Shown here piece by piece: positions 12,805 to 21,239 of a stretch of 64,000 nt of DNA (position 1 is its first letter; each line of letters starts with the position of its first letter). The position numbers were made by a program, and so were the translations under genes. The notes under the pieces are model-generated. The model had not been told where the DNA came from, did not search any database, and saw only the letters and a program-made list of their open reading frames with translations. This stretch comes from Tetragonia tetragonoides (Eukaryota > Streptophyta > Magnoliopsida > Caryophyllales > Aizoaceae): the NCBI GenBank assembly GCA_038025085.1, contig CM076147.1:26947001-27011000 (forward strand), in the 5' to 3' direction.

Positions 12805-13393
12805 ATGGGTGAGCGCAGTCGGATACCATAGGGTGTTGCACTATCCGAAATTGGAATTGGACGCATCGGTTACTAATTGTTAATAATTGGGATTGGATCC
12901 ATCGGATTCTAACTTTTAGAAATTGGAATTGGATCCACCTGGTATCCGCTAGTTCCTGGGTACTCATGAATATTTAAAAATCCAAATTTAGTATTTTTAA
13001 GAATCAATTATTTTTGCGTTTAATAATAAAAAAAAAAGAACAACATAATAACACCAACAAATGTCATTGACTTACAACTTACTTATGACTTGCTACAATG
13101 CTACTAAGTGGCGACAATGTAGTAAGAATTTTGAATTTTTTATATTTAAAAATGAAAAGTATGGCTCCAGTTCTGGCTACTATTTCCGGTATCAACTGTC
13201 TTTGAGTATCCAAAATTGGAATTGGTTTTCGCTAGGCGCCCAACTGATTTCGGATTCCTAAAATTCAGAAATTGAAATTGGTTGTATTAATTCCTGTGTT
13301 TGGGAATCAGAATTAGAATTGGTTAAAGCGATTCTGATTCCAAACTCATTCCAGTTACGATACTTGGTACTCGATTTTTCTGATCACCCCTAG
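12805..13393. mobile_element. Decayed hAT-like element (probable)
   Basis: The left end reads ATGGGTGAGCGCAGTCGGATACC. The right end reads GGTACTCGATTTTTCTGATCACCCCTA, whose complement begins TAGGGGTGATCAG. This is the same terminal type (TAGGGGTGAGCA) as the clean element at 38465-38986. The interior repeats words such as AAATTGGAATTGG. I do not see a convincing 8-bp duplication, so boundaries are approximate. Confidence 0.45.
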
Positions 13394-13826
13394 CCCTAGG
13401 GTCCTAGTACTACTTGAGTATTGACTATATATGTGTAATAGTGATTAATCCTGAGAAGTGGTCAACAAGAAGTTTGGTGCTACGACTTCCAAATTTATAT
13501 CTAGGTAAAGGTTTGTTCTCCCCAACTGAAAAACGTCCATATTTATTACTGAAAATTTATTTTTGTTGAACTTTATTTAACTTTGTTGAACTTCGTTGAA
13601 CTTTGTTTATTTTTGTTGAATCTTGTTGATTCAAGTGTTTTTTATAACTAGTTTTTGTATATTGATTTTTTTAACTTTGTTGAACTTTTATTTAACTTTA
13701 TTTAAAACAATAAGCACCCCAAGAATCTCTCTCCATCTCAAGTCTCAACATCCCAATTTAGAATTCCTATTAGTTTGTCTCTCCCCTCCCCTATCTGTAT
13801 ACTCCGTTTGACATACATTCAAAGAA

Positions 13827-13982
13827 ATGGGTCTCATAAGAGCAGGCTTCATTTTCACATTGGGTACTGTTTGGGGAATTTATTTGGCGAGGAAGTTCAC
13901 TGTTCCAGATGTTAGAAAATTGGCAGATGAATATTTCTCCAAGACAAAGCGCATTGAGGAAAATTATCGCAAGCCAAACTAA
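13827..13982 (+). CDS. Small DUF4535-type protein, 51 aa
   Basis: A single open frame of 51 codons plus TAA. It starts MGLIRAGFIFTLGTVWGIYL, a hydrophobic N-terminal segment with a conserved Gly-Thr-Val-x-Gly pattern. It is followed by a charged stretch containing VPDVRKLADEYF and ends IEENYRKPN. This arrangement (hydrophobic helix, N/D-VRKLAD, C-terminal EE-x-YRKP) matches the short plant DUF4535 family. These are small probable membrane or organelle proteins without a known reaction. The ATG sits in AAAGAAATGGG, a good plant start context. A pyrimidine-rich leader with TCTCTCTCC precedes it. The frame is intact and stands out from flanking AT-rich DNA. Confidence 0.7.
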   Translation: MGLIRAGFIFTLGTVWGIYLARKFTVPDVRKLADEYFSKTKRIEENYRKPN

Positions 13983-14782
13983 GCTTTTTAAGAAAACAAC
14001 AATTTCAACAATGTCTCCAACAATACGAATTAAGATACACAAGGTGCCAGGTCTTATTCTGCTGTTCTTATAGAAATGATATTCACATCCCATGATTTAT
14101 TTGGCTTTGATTGTGATTAAATTATGAGTTTCTAACCTTTAGCTTTTGTTGCCTTTCTTTGTTTTATTCATTCTTTATCAGAGATGATGATATGTTGGAT
14201 TTCATTTGTTGTACAATACGAGTAATAAATTTAGAATGTTAGCTATGTGTTTGCTTAAATCTAGTGCTTTGTAAAATTAATGATGTTTTGGTTTATTGGT
14301 TAAAATTGACGTGTTGGGTATATTTTGTCCCATATTTAAATTCCCTTCCTCTATGAATGTGTATATTATACACACTTTTGTGCATCATCCGATCCAAAGA
14401 AAATCTAGTGCTTTGTAACAAACAAAATGGTATGTCGGATTTCATTTGACCTACAATAGGTTTAATATATTAAACATAAAAACTCATATAGTCAAATTTA
14501 AAATGTAAGTCATTTGTTGTCTTCTCTTTTTCGTTATAGTGACAATTATTTTCCAACAATGGACGGGATCACGGCAATGCATGGTGAAGAGAGAGAAATA
14601 GAGAAAAAAGTGATCCAAATTTAATTGAATTCTAATTGAAATAGAGCACTGATAAGGTTGAAGAGAGAGAAATAGAGAGCAAAATAAACAAGGTTCAGTA
14701 CTACATTTTCATTGAGTTCATTAATTTCCAGATACATTGAAAATTTCAAGGGAAATATCCAAATTCTTCCACCGTTAATATT
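13983..14782. other. Intergenic region between two convergent genes
   Basis: Holds the likely 3' UTR of the DUF4535 gene and, from the right, that of the minus-strand DUF1990 gene. A purine-rich stretch with two near-identical AGAGAGAAATAGAGA words lies near 14590-14680. No other gene seen. Confidence 0.45.
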
Positions 14783-17453
14783 TCATAGATGCTTCAATAT
14801 TGCATCTGCGGAAGCCTTTGCGAAACGCTTCTGTGAAAACTTTACGTACGGATACAAAATGTAGGAAAGAGAAGTTCCAGGTTTTGACAAGGAAAGTACT
14901 TCATACCAAACTTGATTATTTTCCTCTAGTGCTACCGTAAAGCGTTCTTCACCTGCCTGCATATATAATCACCAAAGCTCGTGATTCCTTTCTTTTCGAT
15001 CACCTAGAAAAAATAACACTGATCTGAACTGAACTAATTTTTTTTTTTTAATTTGATATTTAACCATTTAAAACTCATATAAACAAATTCAATATTCGAC
15101 TCATATAGTAAATTTTGAAATTTTCTAATGACATAATTATCACCATTATCAACTTATTTTGGATTGAAAAATTATATGGATGACAACCGACAAGTTACGC
15201 ATAAATTGGATTGAACTGATTTGAAGTTAAGTGAAGCTAAGCTGAGCAGAAGAGAGCCTAAATTTAGTTGTGACATTTATGTCAATGTGACATACATGAT
15301 TATCATACTCTTTTAGACTATACTTCTTGAGAAAATAAGCTAGCTAGGATATGGAGTATATATACACTAACCACTGCGGCACCTTGAAGGCTGCTAATAC
15401 CAAAGCTGAAGGAAGCTTTCACATTCCTAGAAGCACTCCTTTTCTCATCAACATACACCACTTGAGAGGGCACAAGTAGCCATGGTAGGATGTCCTTGAC
15501 ACAAACACAGAACCTCGTACCACTTTCAATCGGAGTTGTAGGATCAACAAATGTCCAATTCATATAGTAATGCCTGCAAAATACTCTCGTCATTTTAGAA
15601 AAATCATAACATTTACTTTCTCCGTCCCATGAAAATGTTCACGCTAGTTTTTTCAAGGTCAAACTTTACAAACTTTGACCATAAATATATCAAAAAATAT
15701 AAAGATTTATAATGTATAAATACTTTTGTTAGATTCATTTTAAATACTACTTTTAAGAAATCATAATTTTATAATTTATATATTCATATAATTGTAGTTA
15801 TTTGCGGTCAAAGTAGTATCTTGGAGACCGTAAAAAAATTAGTGTGAACATTTTCATGGGACGGAGGAAGTACTTTTTTGCGGTCTCCAATTCACAATTT
15901 TTTTTCGTGGAGAAACTCCAATGCACTACTTTGTCCATAAATATTTGTATTTATATGATGAAGATATAAATTATTAAAATTATAATTTTCCAAAAGTACT
16001 ATTTAAAATGAATCTAACTATAATATTTTTACATTGTAAATTCTTATTTTTTTTCTTAATTAATGGTGAAAGTTTGTAAACTTTGGCCTTCAAAAAATAA
16101 ATGTTAAGGTTTTTTCGATATGGAGGGAGTATATATTTATGAAGATCTGATCATATACTCCCTCTCCTTTCAAAATTATGCTTACATTTGACTTTTCACG
16201 GTCTCCAAGATGACACTTTGAGTATGAATAATTATAATTCTATAACTTATACTTCCTCCGTCCCGCACTAATGTTATCACTTTCCTTTTTCATCCGTCCC
16301 ACACTAATGTTATCACTACCTAAAATGGAATTCTTTTTGTAGTCGTTTTACTAGAATACCCTCTAAAATGGCCCACATGTTTCTCTCTCATCTTCAATTA
16401 AAAAGCTTGAATTAAGAGTGTGGACCACATGATAAAAAGGGGCAAATGAGAGAACTTTGCACCCTTTTATTTTTTCTTAAACTCCGTGTCCAAAAGAAGT
16501 GATAATATTAGTGTCGGACGGAGGAAGTAAAAATTATAAAAATGTGATAATTTTGAAAATAAATAAATAAATAAATATATAATAATAGTATTTTTACTTT
16601 CTAAATCTTTATAATTTTTTTTAATTAATGATCAAAGTTTGTAAATTTTGATCTCGAAAACTCAAATGAAAATTGAAGGAGAATTTGGAAAGAAGGGAGC
16701 ATAAAGTATGCAGAAGAATAGCTCAGTTTCATGCTTTGGTTTATAAAAAGTACCAAGTTATCCAATGAGGTATTGGCCTAGATGTTAAAGCTTAAGGCCC
16801 TGTTCTTTAACGAAATGGCACGGAACGGTGAGGAACGGAACGAAACGATGCGAATAATATAATACAAAATATGAGACAAAATGAAGTACAGAATGCAGAA
16901 CGAAACGTCGCGCAACGAAATGGAATGCAACATGAATACGACAGAAAGAATAGGGCCTAAGACAATTGAGAACCTAGGTAGTATATTATTCTTCTTATTA
17001 CCTAGTGCGTGAGTGTGTATTATACTGAACTTCGTGTCCCCAGCCCATGAACCAAAAGAAGAGAAAAGTACTTAAGTTCATATATGTATACATAACTACT
17101 CTACTTATATTACCTCCAATTTTGAAGTGCATTCTTTGCTTTGTCATATGTCTCTAGGCCTGAACCAAGTAGGACACGAACATGATTGAGAAAGAAACCC
17201 TTTTCAGAGATCTGCTTATCATTTTGAAGAGAAGATAATGATCTAGCTGAAGCTCCTCTATATGTACTATCGAAATTCAATGACCCAGCCCTACTGGTAC
17301 AGGGACATCAAGGAATATTTACAAGACAATGCAAACTTAATTAAAACAATAACCAAACTCAAAAATTAAATCAAAGATGTGTGAAATTAATTACTTATCC
17401 AAAGCAGCTTCTTGATCCTTTGGTGATGGGCAAGTCCAGTATATGGATTTCAT
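14783..17453 (-). CDS. DUF1990 family protein, 4 exons, 203/204 aa
   Basis: The exons on the minus strand are 17453-17395, 17290-17114 (or 17293-17114), 15573-15372 and 14956-14783. All junctions are GT-AG and the frame is open to TGA at 14783. The protein starts MKSIYWTCPSPKDQEAALD. It continues with a conserved N-terminal block ending NHVRVLLGSGLETYDKAKNA. It then has the core HYYMNWTFVDPTTPIESGTR with FCVCVKDILPWLLVPSQVVY, and a C-terminal half with GEERFTVALEENNQVWYEV and PYVKFSQKRFAKASADAILK. This order and length (~205 aa) match the plant DUF1990 family (Arabidopsis At2g17695 type). The fold is thought to be START/SRPBCC-like, but no reaction is established. Intron 3 is 1.54 kb and packed with MITEs. 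The start is chosen because it directly begins the conserved motif. Confidence 0.9.
15616..15870. mobile_element. Stowaway-like MITE, 255 bp
   Basis: The left end is CTTTCTCCGTCCCATGAAAA, continuing to TGTTCAC. The right end is its complement, GTGAACATTTTCATGGGACG followed by GAGGAAG. It is flanked by TA at 15614-15615 and 15871-15872. Located in intron 3 of the DUF1990 gene. Confidence 0.8.
15871..16132. mobile_element. Degenerate Stowaway-like MITE half or copy
   Basis: Starts with TACTTTTTTGCGGTCTCC next to the previous element and ends TATGGAGGGAGTATA. The interior shares the TTTAAAATGAATCTAAC core with neighbouring Stowaways. The left inverted repeat is not clean. Confidence 0.45.
16158..16700. 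mobile_element. Stowaway-like MITE interrupted by another
   Basis: The left end CTCCCTCTCCTTTCAAAATT follows TA at 16156-16157. The sequence resumes after the nested element at 16252-16527 and ends near GAAGGGAGCATA. The right boundary is approximate. Confidence 0.5.
16252..16527. mobile_element. Stowaway-like MITE, 276 bp, nested
   Basis: The left end CTTCCTCCGTCCCGCACTAA (TGTTATCAC) pairs with the right end GTGATAATATTAGTGTCGGA (CGGAGGAAG). The element is bounded by TA at 16250-16251 and 16528-16529. It splits an older Stowaway copy. An internal second tandem of the first 35 bases (CCGTCCCACACTAATGTTATCAC) follows the left end. Confidence 0.8.
16796..16957. mobile_element. Harbinger-like MITE, 162 bp
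   Basis: The left end GGCCCTGTTCTTTAACGAAA and right end AAAGAATAGGGCC form an inverted repeat. TAA lies on both sides (16793-16795, 16958-16960). The interior is a run of GGAACGGAACGAAACG words. Confidence 0.7.
17290..17299 (-). promoter_or_regulatory. Tandem NAGNAG splice acceptor (CAGTAG)
   Basis: On the minus strand intron 1 of the DUF1990 gene ends CTGTACCAGTAG before GGCTGGG. Use of the first AG starts exon 2 at 17293 and gives Asp-Asn-Arg-Ala-Gly. Use of the second starts it at 17290 and gives Asp-Lys-Ala-Gly. Both keep the frame, so two isoforms of 204 and 203 residues can be made. Confidence 0.75.
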
Positions 17454-17865
17454 TTCGAACGTCTGTCAGAAGCAAAATTAATCATTTCAAAGTTATGTTG
17501 GCAATGAAGGTTTTAGTAGAAAGTACGCAAATTTTTTTTTTTTTCACTCAAATAATAAATCATCTAATAAGAGACCCACGGAAAATTCCTCAAAGGAGCA
17601 ACCCTTTTCGTTATATGATGCCAAAATCAATCCAAGTCTCTCTCTATGGGTTTGAATCATAAACCCCACAAAAACCATGAACCCCAAGAGATTAAAGGTT
17701 GCAAATTTGCCCTTCTGGTAATTTGATTTTTGGCTACTTCGATGTGTTTTATTAGAATAATATGATTCTGTATTTTAGATAAGGTTTAGATGGTTTGTGA
17801 AACTAGAAAAATCAGGGAAAGAGACGAGCAAGGACAGCGAACAAGATTCAAAAGCTTGCTACTAA
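17454..17865 (-). other. 5' flank of the DUF1990 gene
   Basis: Upstream of the start codon at 17453 on the minus strand. It has a T-rich run at 17533-17544 and no other gene. It would contain the promoter; no TATA box stands out enough to call. Confidence 0.4.
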
Positions 17866-18240
17866 AGGCCTGTTCTCTTCAACGGAATAGTGCGGAACGG
17901 ATTGGAACGGAATGGGGCGGCGCGGATAATTCAAAAAAAAGTGAGGCAAAATGAAGTACAGAATGCGGCGCGGAACGGAACGGATCGGATCGGAACGGAA
18001 CAAGCCTCGTTCTTTTCGTCGTTTCTATGCTGCATTCCGTTCCGTTCCGTTCCATACCGCACTGCAATTTCCGTTCCGTTCTGCACTGCACCGTAATTTT
18101 CTTTCCGTTCTGTACCACACAAATTATATTTATTATTCTATTCCGTCCCGCGCTGCAAAATCCGTTCCGTTCCACACCGCGCTGCAATTTCCTTTCCGTT
18201 CCTCACCGTCCCGCATCATTCCGTTGACGAGAAAAGGGCC
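17866..18240. mobile_element. Harbinger-like MITE, 375 bp
   Basis: The left end AGGCCTGTTCTCTTCAACGG pairs with the right end CCGTTGACGAGAAAAGGGCC. It is flanked by TAA at 17863-17865 and 18241-18243. The interior consists almost entirely of GGAACGGAACGG on one half and CCGTTCCGTTCC on the other, so the transcript could fold into a long hairpin. Short frames on both strands are artefacts of this repeat. Confidence 0.8.
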
Positions 18241-18279
18241 TAAGTTTCCAGTTATGATCCACATAGTGATCTATTGATC

Positions 18280-18339
18280 GTCCCTCCCTTTGATGGGTCT
18301 AAAGAGGGATCTATTACACTACCTATTATGATGAACGAG
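18280..18339. repeat. Inverted, uninterrupted copy of the LINE target site
   Basis: The complement of this 60-bp stretch equals 19181-19201 joined directly to 25591-25629, that is, the two flanks of the LINE without the LINE. It shows the site before insertion and supports AGGTAG as target duplication. Confidence 0.8.
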
Positions 18340-18368
18340 TAAGAGGATTTTTTTTTTCTTTTTTTTTT

Positions 18369-18459
18369 GAGGTTGTCCAGTGGCGGATAAATAAGTGTTC
18401 GCCTCCGGCGAAGCGAAGCTTGTGGTTAGATCCTCAGGAACGAACTGGCTCTGATACCA
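18369..18459 (-). other. Copia 5' internal leader with tRNA-Met PBS (copy 1)
   Basis: 18448-18459 reads GCTCTGATACCA, the complement of the plant initiator-Met primer-binding site TGGTATCAGAGC. The adjoining bases down to 18369 match 25793-25872 with gaps. The element therefore reads on the minus strand. Confidence 0.7.
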
Positions 18460-18749
18460 TGTTAAGTTTATGATTATGAATGGTTATTCTCTCAACTTTA
18501 TTGATGAATAGCAAAGCTATTTATAACACAAGAGTTTGACAGAGATATAGAATCCTAATACATGTTATACTAGGAGACTGAATTGAATATATCCTAATAC
18601 ATGTTATACTAGGAGACTGAATAGAATATATCCTAATACATGTTATACTAGGAGACTGAATTGAATATGGAAACGATATAAATCTAGACTATGGAAAATA
18701 TAGAGTTCTTAATTAAGGAATAACTAAACTTAATTCCATAGTCTTAATA
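18460..18749 (-). repeat. Copia-like LTR, 290 bp (copy 1)
   Basis: Runs TGTTAAG...CTTAATA on the plus strand. It is closely similar to 25885-26132. It contains three tandem 39-bp units (about 18552-18668) that begin TCCTAATACATGTTATACTA. The left neighbour is a primer-binding site and the right neighbour is a polypurine complement CTCCCCCTCAA (18750-18760). Confidence 0.75.
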
Positions 18750-19201
18750 CTCCCCCTCAAGTTGGAGCATGAGATTTTCGAATCCTCAACTTGGATGCAA
18801 TATAGGAGAATTGTTGTTGTAAAGGATCATCAAGAACGCTACGATTGGAACAATTATTCAATACGTAGTGTCCTTGTCTTTGGTGAGTCCTCGATCTACA
18901 CGTGGAGTCTTCACAATTTATTAGTCGGTGAGTACTCGATCTATCCGTCGAATCTTCACATATCATCAAGTAGGGAGAAGTCAACTTCTTACCGCTAGCT
19001 CCAATACTTTAATCGGCGCCATCCATGGTCATCGATAATATTCATTATCATTATTATGAAGGTGATCTTGTACATCACATGAACACCTTTTTTTTTATAT
19101 ATATATATATATATTTATTATCAACTGCTGCAAAACGGGCAGTAGCTCCGCTATCTTCCAAAAACCGTTTCATACAAGTTCTCGTTCATCATAATAGGTA
19201 G
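18750..19201 (-). other. Copia 3' internal remnant with polypurine tract
   Basis: On the minus strand it ends TTGAGGGGGAG directly before the LTR, a typical polypurine tract. The remaining ~430 bp contain a (TA)n run at 19098-19113 and no recognisable domain. 19181-19201 is the left flank of the LINE insertion. Confidence 0.55.
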
Positions 19202-19282
19202 GGAACCATAATCCCTGTTCTTGTAGGGAACCTTAATCCCTCCGTTGGGGTGAAAATCAAGAGAGAGAAAATCTCTCTAGGC

Positions 19283-20626
19283 ATGTCGAGCGAAGAATCA
19301 GATCAACTTCAACATTCTAATCAGAGAAACAATAATCCTCCTCTCAATGAGATCGTCATGGATGATGTCCCCGTTACTGGTGGACGTACCTCCACACCAA
19401 CCCCCGTTAATAGCCCAGGATCTTACAGAGACAGAATTTTGGGTTTCTCACAAACCCAAACTGGTGCTCCAGTTGATGATGCTGATGATGATGTCTCAGA
19501 TGATGATGTGCCTCCAGAGGTGGAGGACCCTCGTTGTCCAACGATATTGCTAACTAGGGAGGAAAAAAATCGACTTAGGAAACCTTGGCGCCAATCGCTC
19601 ATTGTCAAAATGTTTGACAAGAACTTGGGATATTGGCAAATGAGCAAAAGTCTTAGAAGCAAATGGAACCTCAAGGGGGATATATCTCTTGTTGACATTG
19701 ATTGTGGTTATTATGTGCTTAAGTTCACCAATTTGGATGACCTCAACCATGTACTTACCCAAGGTCCATGGATGTTTGGAGATCACTACTTGACGATTCG
19801 CAAATGGATCCCAGATTTTGTAGCAGATGAAAAACCAATTCGTTTCCTAACTACTTGGGTTAGAATCCCAAAAATTTCCGTCGAGTACTTTGATAGAAAT
19901 TTTCTGCATAAAATTGGCCAAAAAGTGGGGAAAATAATCCGAATTGACCGAACTACAGAAGCTGCAGAAAGGGAAAAATTTACAAGATTATGTGTCGAAG
20001 TTGATTTAACCAAACCTCTTCTGTCACAATTTACTTTACATGGTAGAGTTTGGATTATTCAATATGAAGGACTCCTCATGAGTTGTTTCAACTGTGGTAC
20101 CTATGGCCATAAAAAAGAGAATTGCAAAAACTTTCCTGAGAGCAATGAAACTCAACAAGAAATTGCTTGCCCTGTAAATGAGATTCCGCGTCTCATGGCC
20201 CCTCCCCCTCAACCAAGGCAGATCCAACAACCAAAAGTCCAAGAATTGTATGGAGAATGGATGGTGGTCAAGAAACCTCCTCGCCGGAAAACGCCAAATA
20301 ATGGTCCGGGGGCAGGGTCGGGTAACCAGCAACCAAGTCAAACTCAGTCCAGGGCTGTTCATAATCAAAATCCCAGGCAACCAGTCACAACCGAGGCAGG
20401 TGCACCAATTGAGGGATCTCGTTATACAGCTTTACATATTGAGGAAGTTGTACATCAGTCCAATACTTATACTACCCAAGCTAATATTCAGGAGACAGCT
20501 GGAGAAATTCAAGGCTCAATTCCAGTTACAGCTAGCACCCCCATACTGAGACTCCGAGAATCTCGACTGAGAATTCAGTTGCAGATAATAGTGTTGTTGT
20601 GGTGCAACCAATTTTGGAAAATATAG
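19283..20626 (+). pseudogene. LINE-A ORF1: DUF4283 plus zinc knuckle protein
   Basis: The first ATG in the frame is at 19283. The N-terminus is acidic (DDADDDVSDDDVPPEVED). A globular block follows with KSLRSKWNLKG, LDDLNHVLTQGPWMFGDHYL and TTWVRIPKISVEYF, typical of the DUF4283 domain of plant LINE ORF1. After it comes a CCHC knuckle CFNCGTYGHKKENC at about 20088-20129. The protein would bind LINE RNA as a chaperone. The Pro/Gln-rich tail ends early at 20626. The reading continues in another frame from about 20661, so one single-base shift lies near 20560-20640. Confidence 0.8.
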
Positions 20627-20660
20627 AGACTCCTAGCATGAAATAACTGAGAATATTCCT

Positions 20661-21239
20661 ATGGGAAATATAGTGCAACCAACTTTGGAAATGACTGAGA
20701 ATTCCAACGTAGAAAATTCTGTTTCCGAAAATATTGCAGTCACGATGGAGGATATCACTCAGAATATGGTTAGAGATTGTAATATCTCAAACTCTCAAGA
20801 AGTGGAACAGAATCAGACCTCTAGAATCATTAGGAGTAAAAGAAAATCCCCTACCCAGAAAGCTACTCCCTTTGACCTACAAAATAGACACCAGCCTGGT
20901 AAAGAAAACAACGCTCATCCCACAAAGCAGCCCTCATTAAACGCCTTCCCTTACAATCCCCTCCTAGAGAGGTCACTCACTGAAACTTCGTTGAACAACA
21001 ACCATGTCTCACCTACATCCACTTCGCCCTCCCATCACCAGGGAATCCAACATCCCTCCGGAAGCAATATGGTTTGTGGGGAACCATATGGCAGGCCCCC
21101 AGATGGGGATTGCCCACCCCATGAGTCACAAAATCGAAGCCAATTTTCAAGCATACCTACCTCCAATGCACAATCCCAAGGAGTTGGTTCTCACGCTGCA
21201 GCTACCCAATCTGGTGGGTTTACTCATGAGAGAAATTAG
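20661..21239 (+). pseudogene. LINE-A ORF1 C-terminal part in shifted frame
   Basis: A low-complexity frame rich in Ser, Asn, Gln and Pro, with a basic patch RSKRKSPTQK. It appears to be the tail of ORF1 after the frameshift. It ends TAG at 21237-21239 and overlaps the ORF2 frame, which has an ATG at 21226. Confidence 0.6.

Noticed and set aside
17879..18277. Several overlapping 60-108 codon frames on both strands
   Set aside because: All lie in the CGGAACGG / CCGTTCCG interior of the MITE; simple repeats of this kind are open in many frames.
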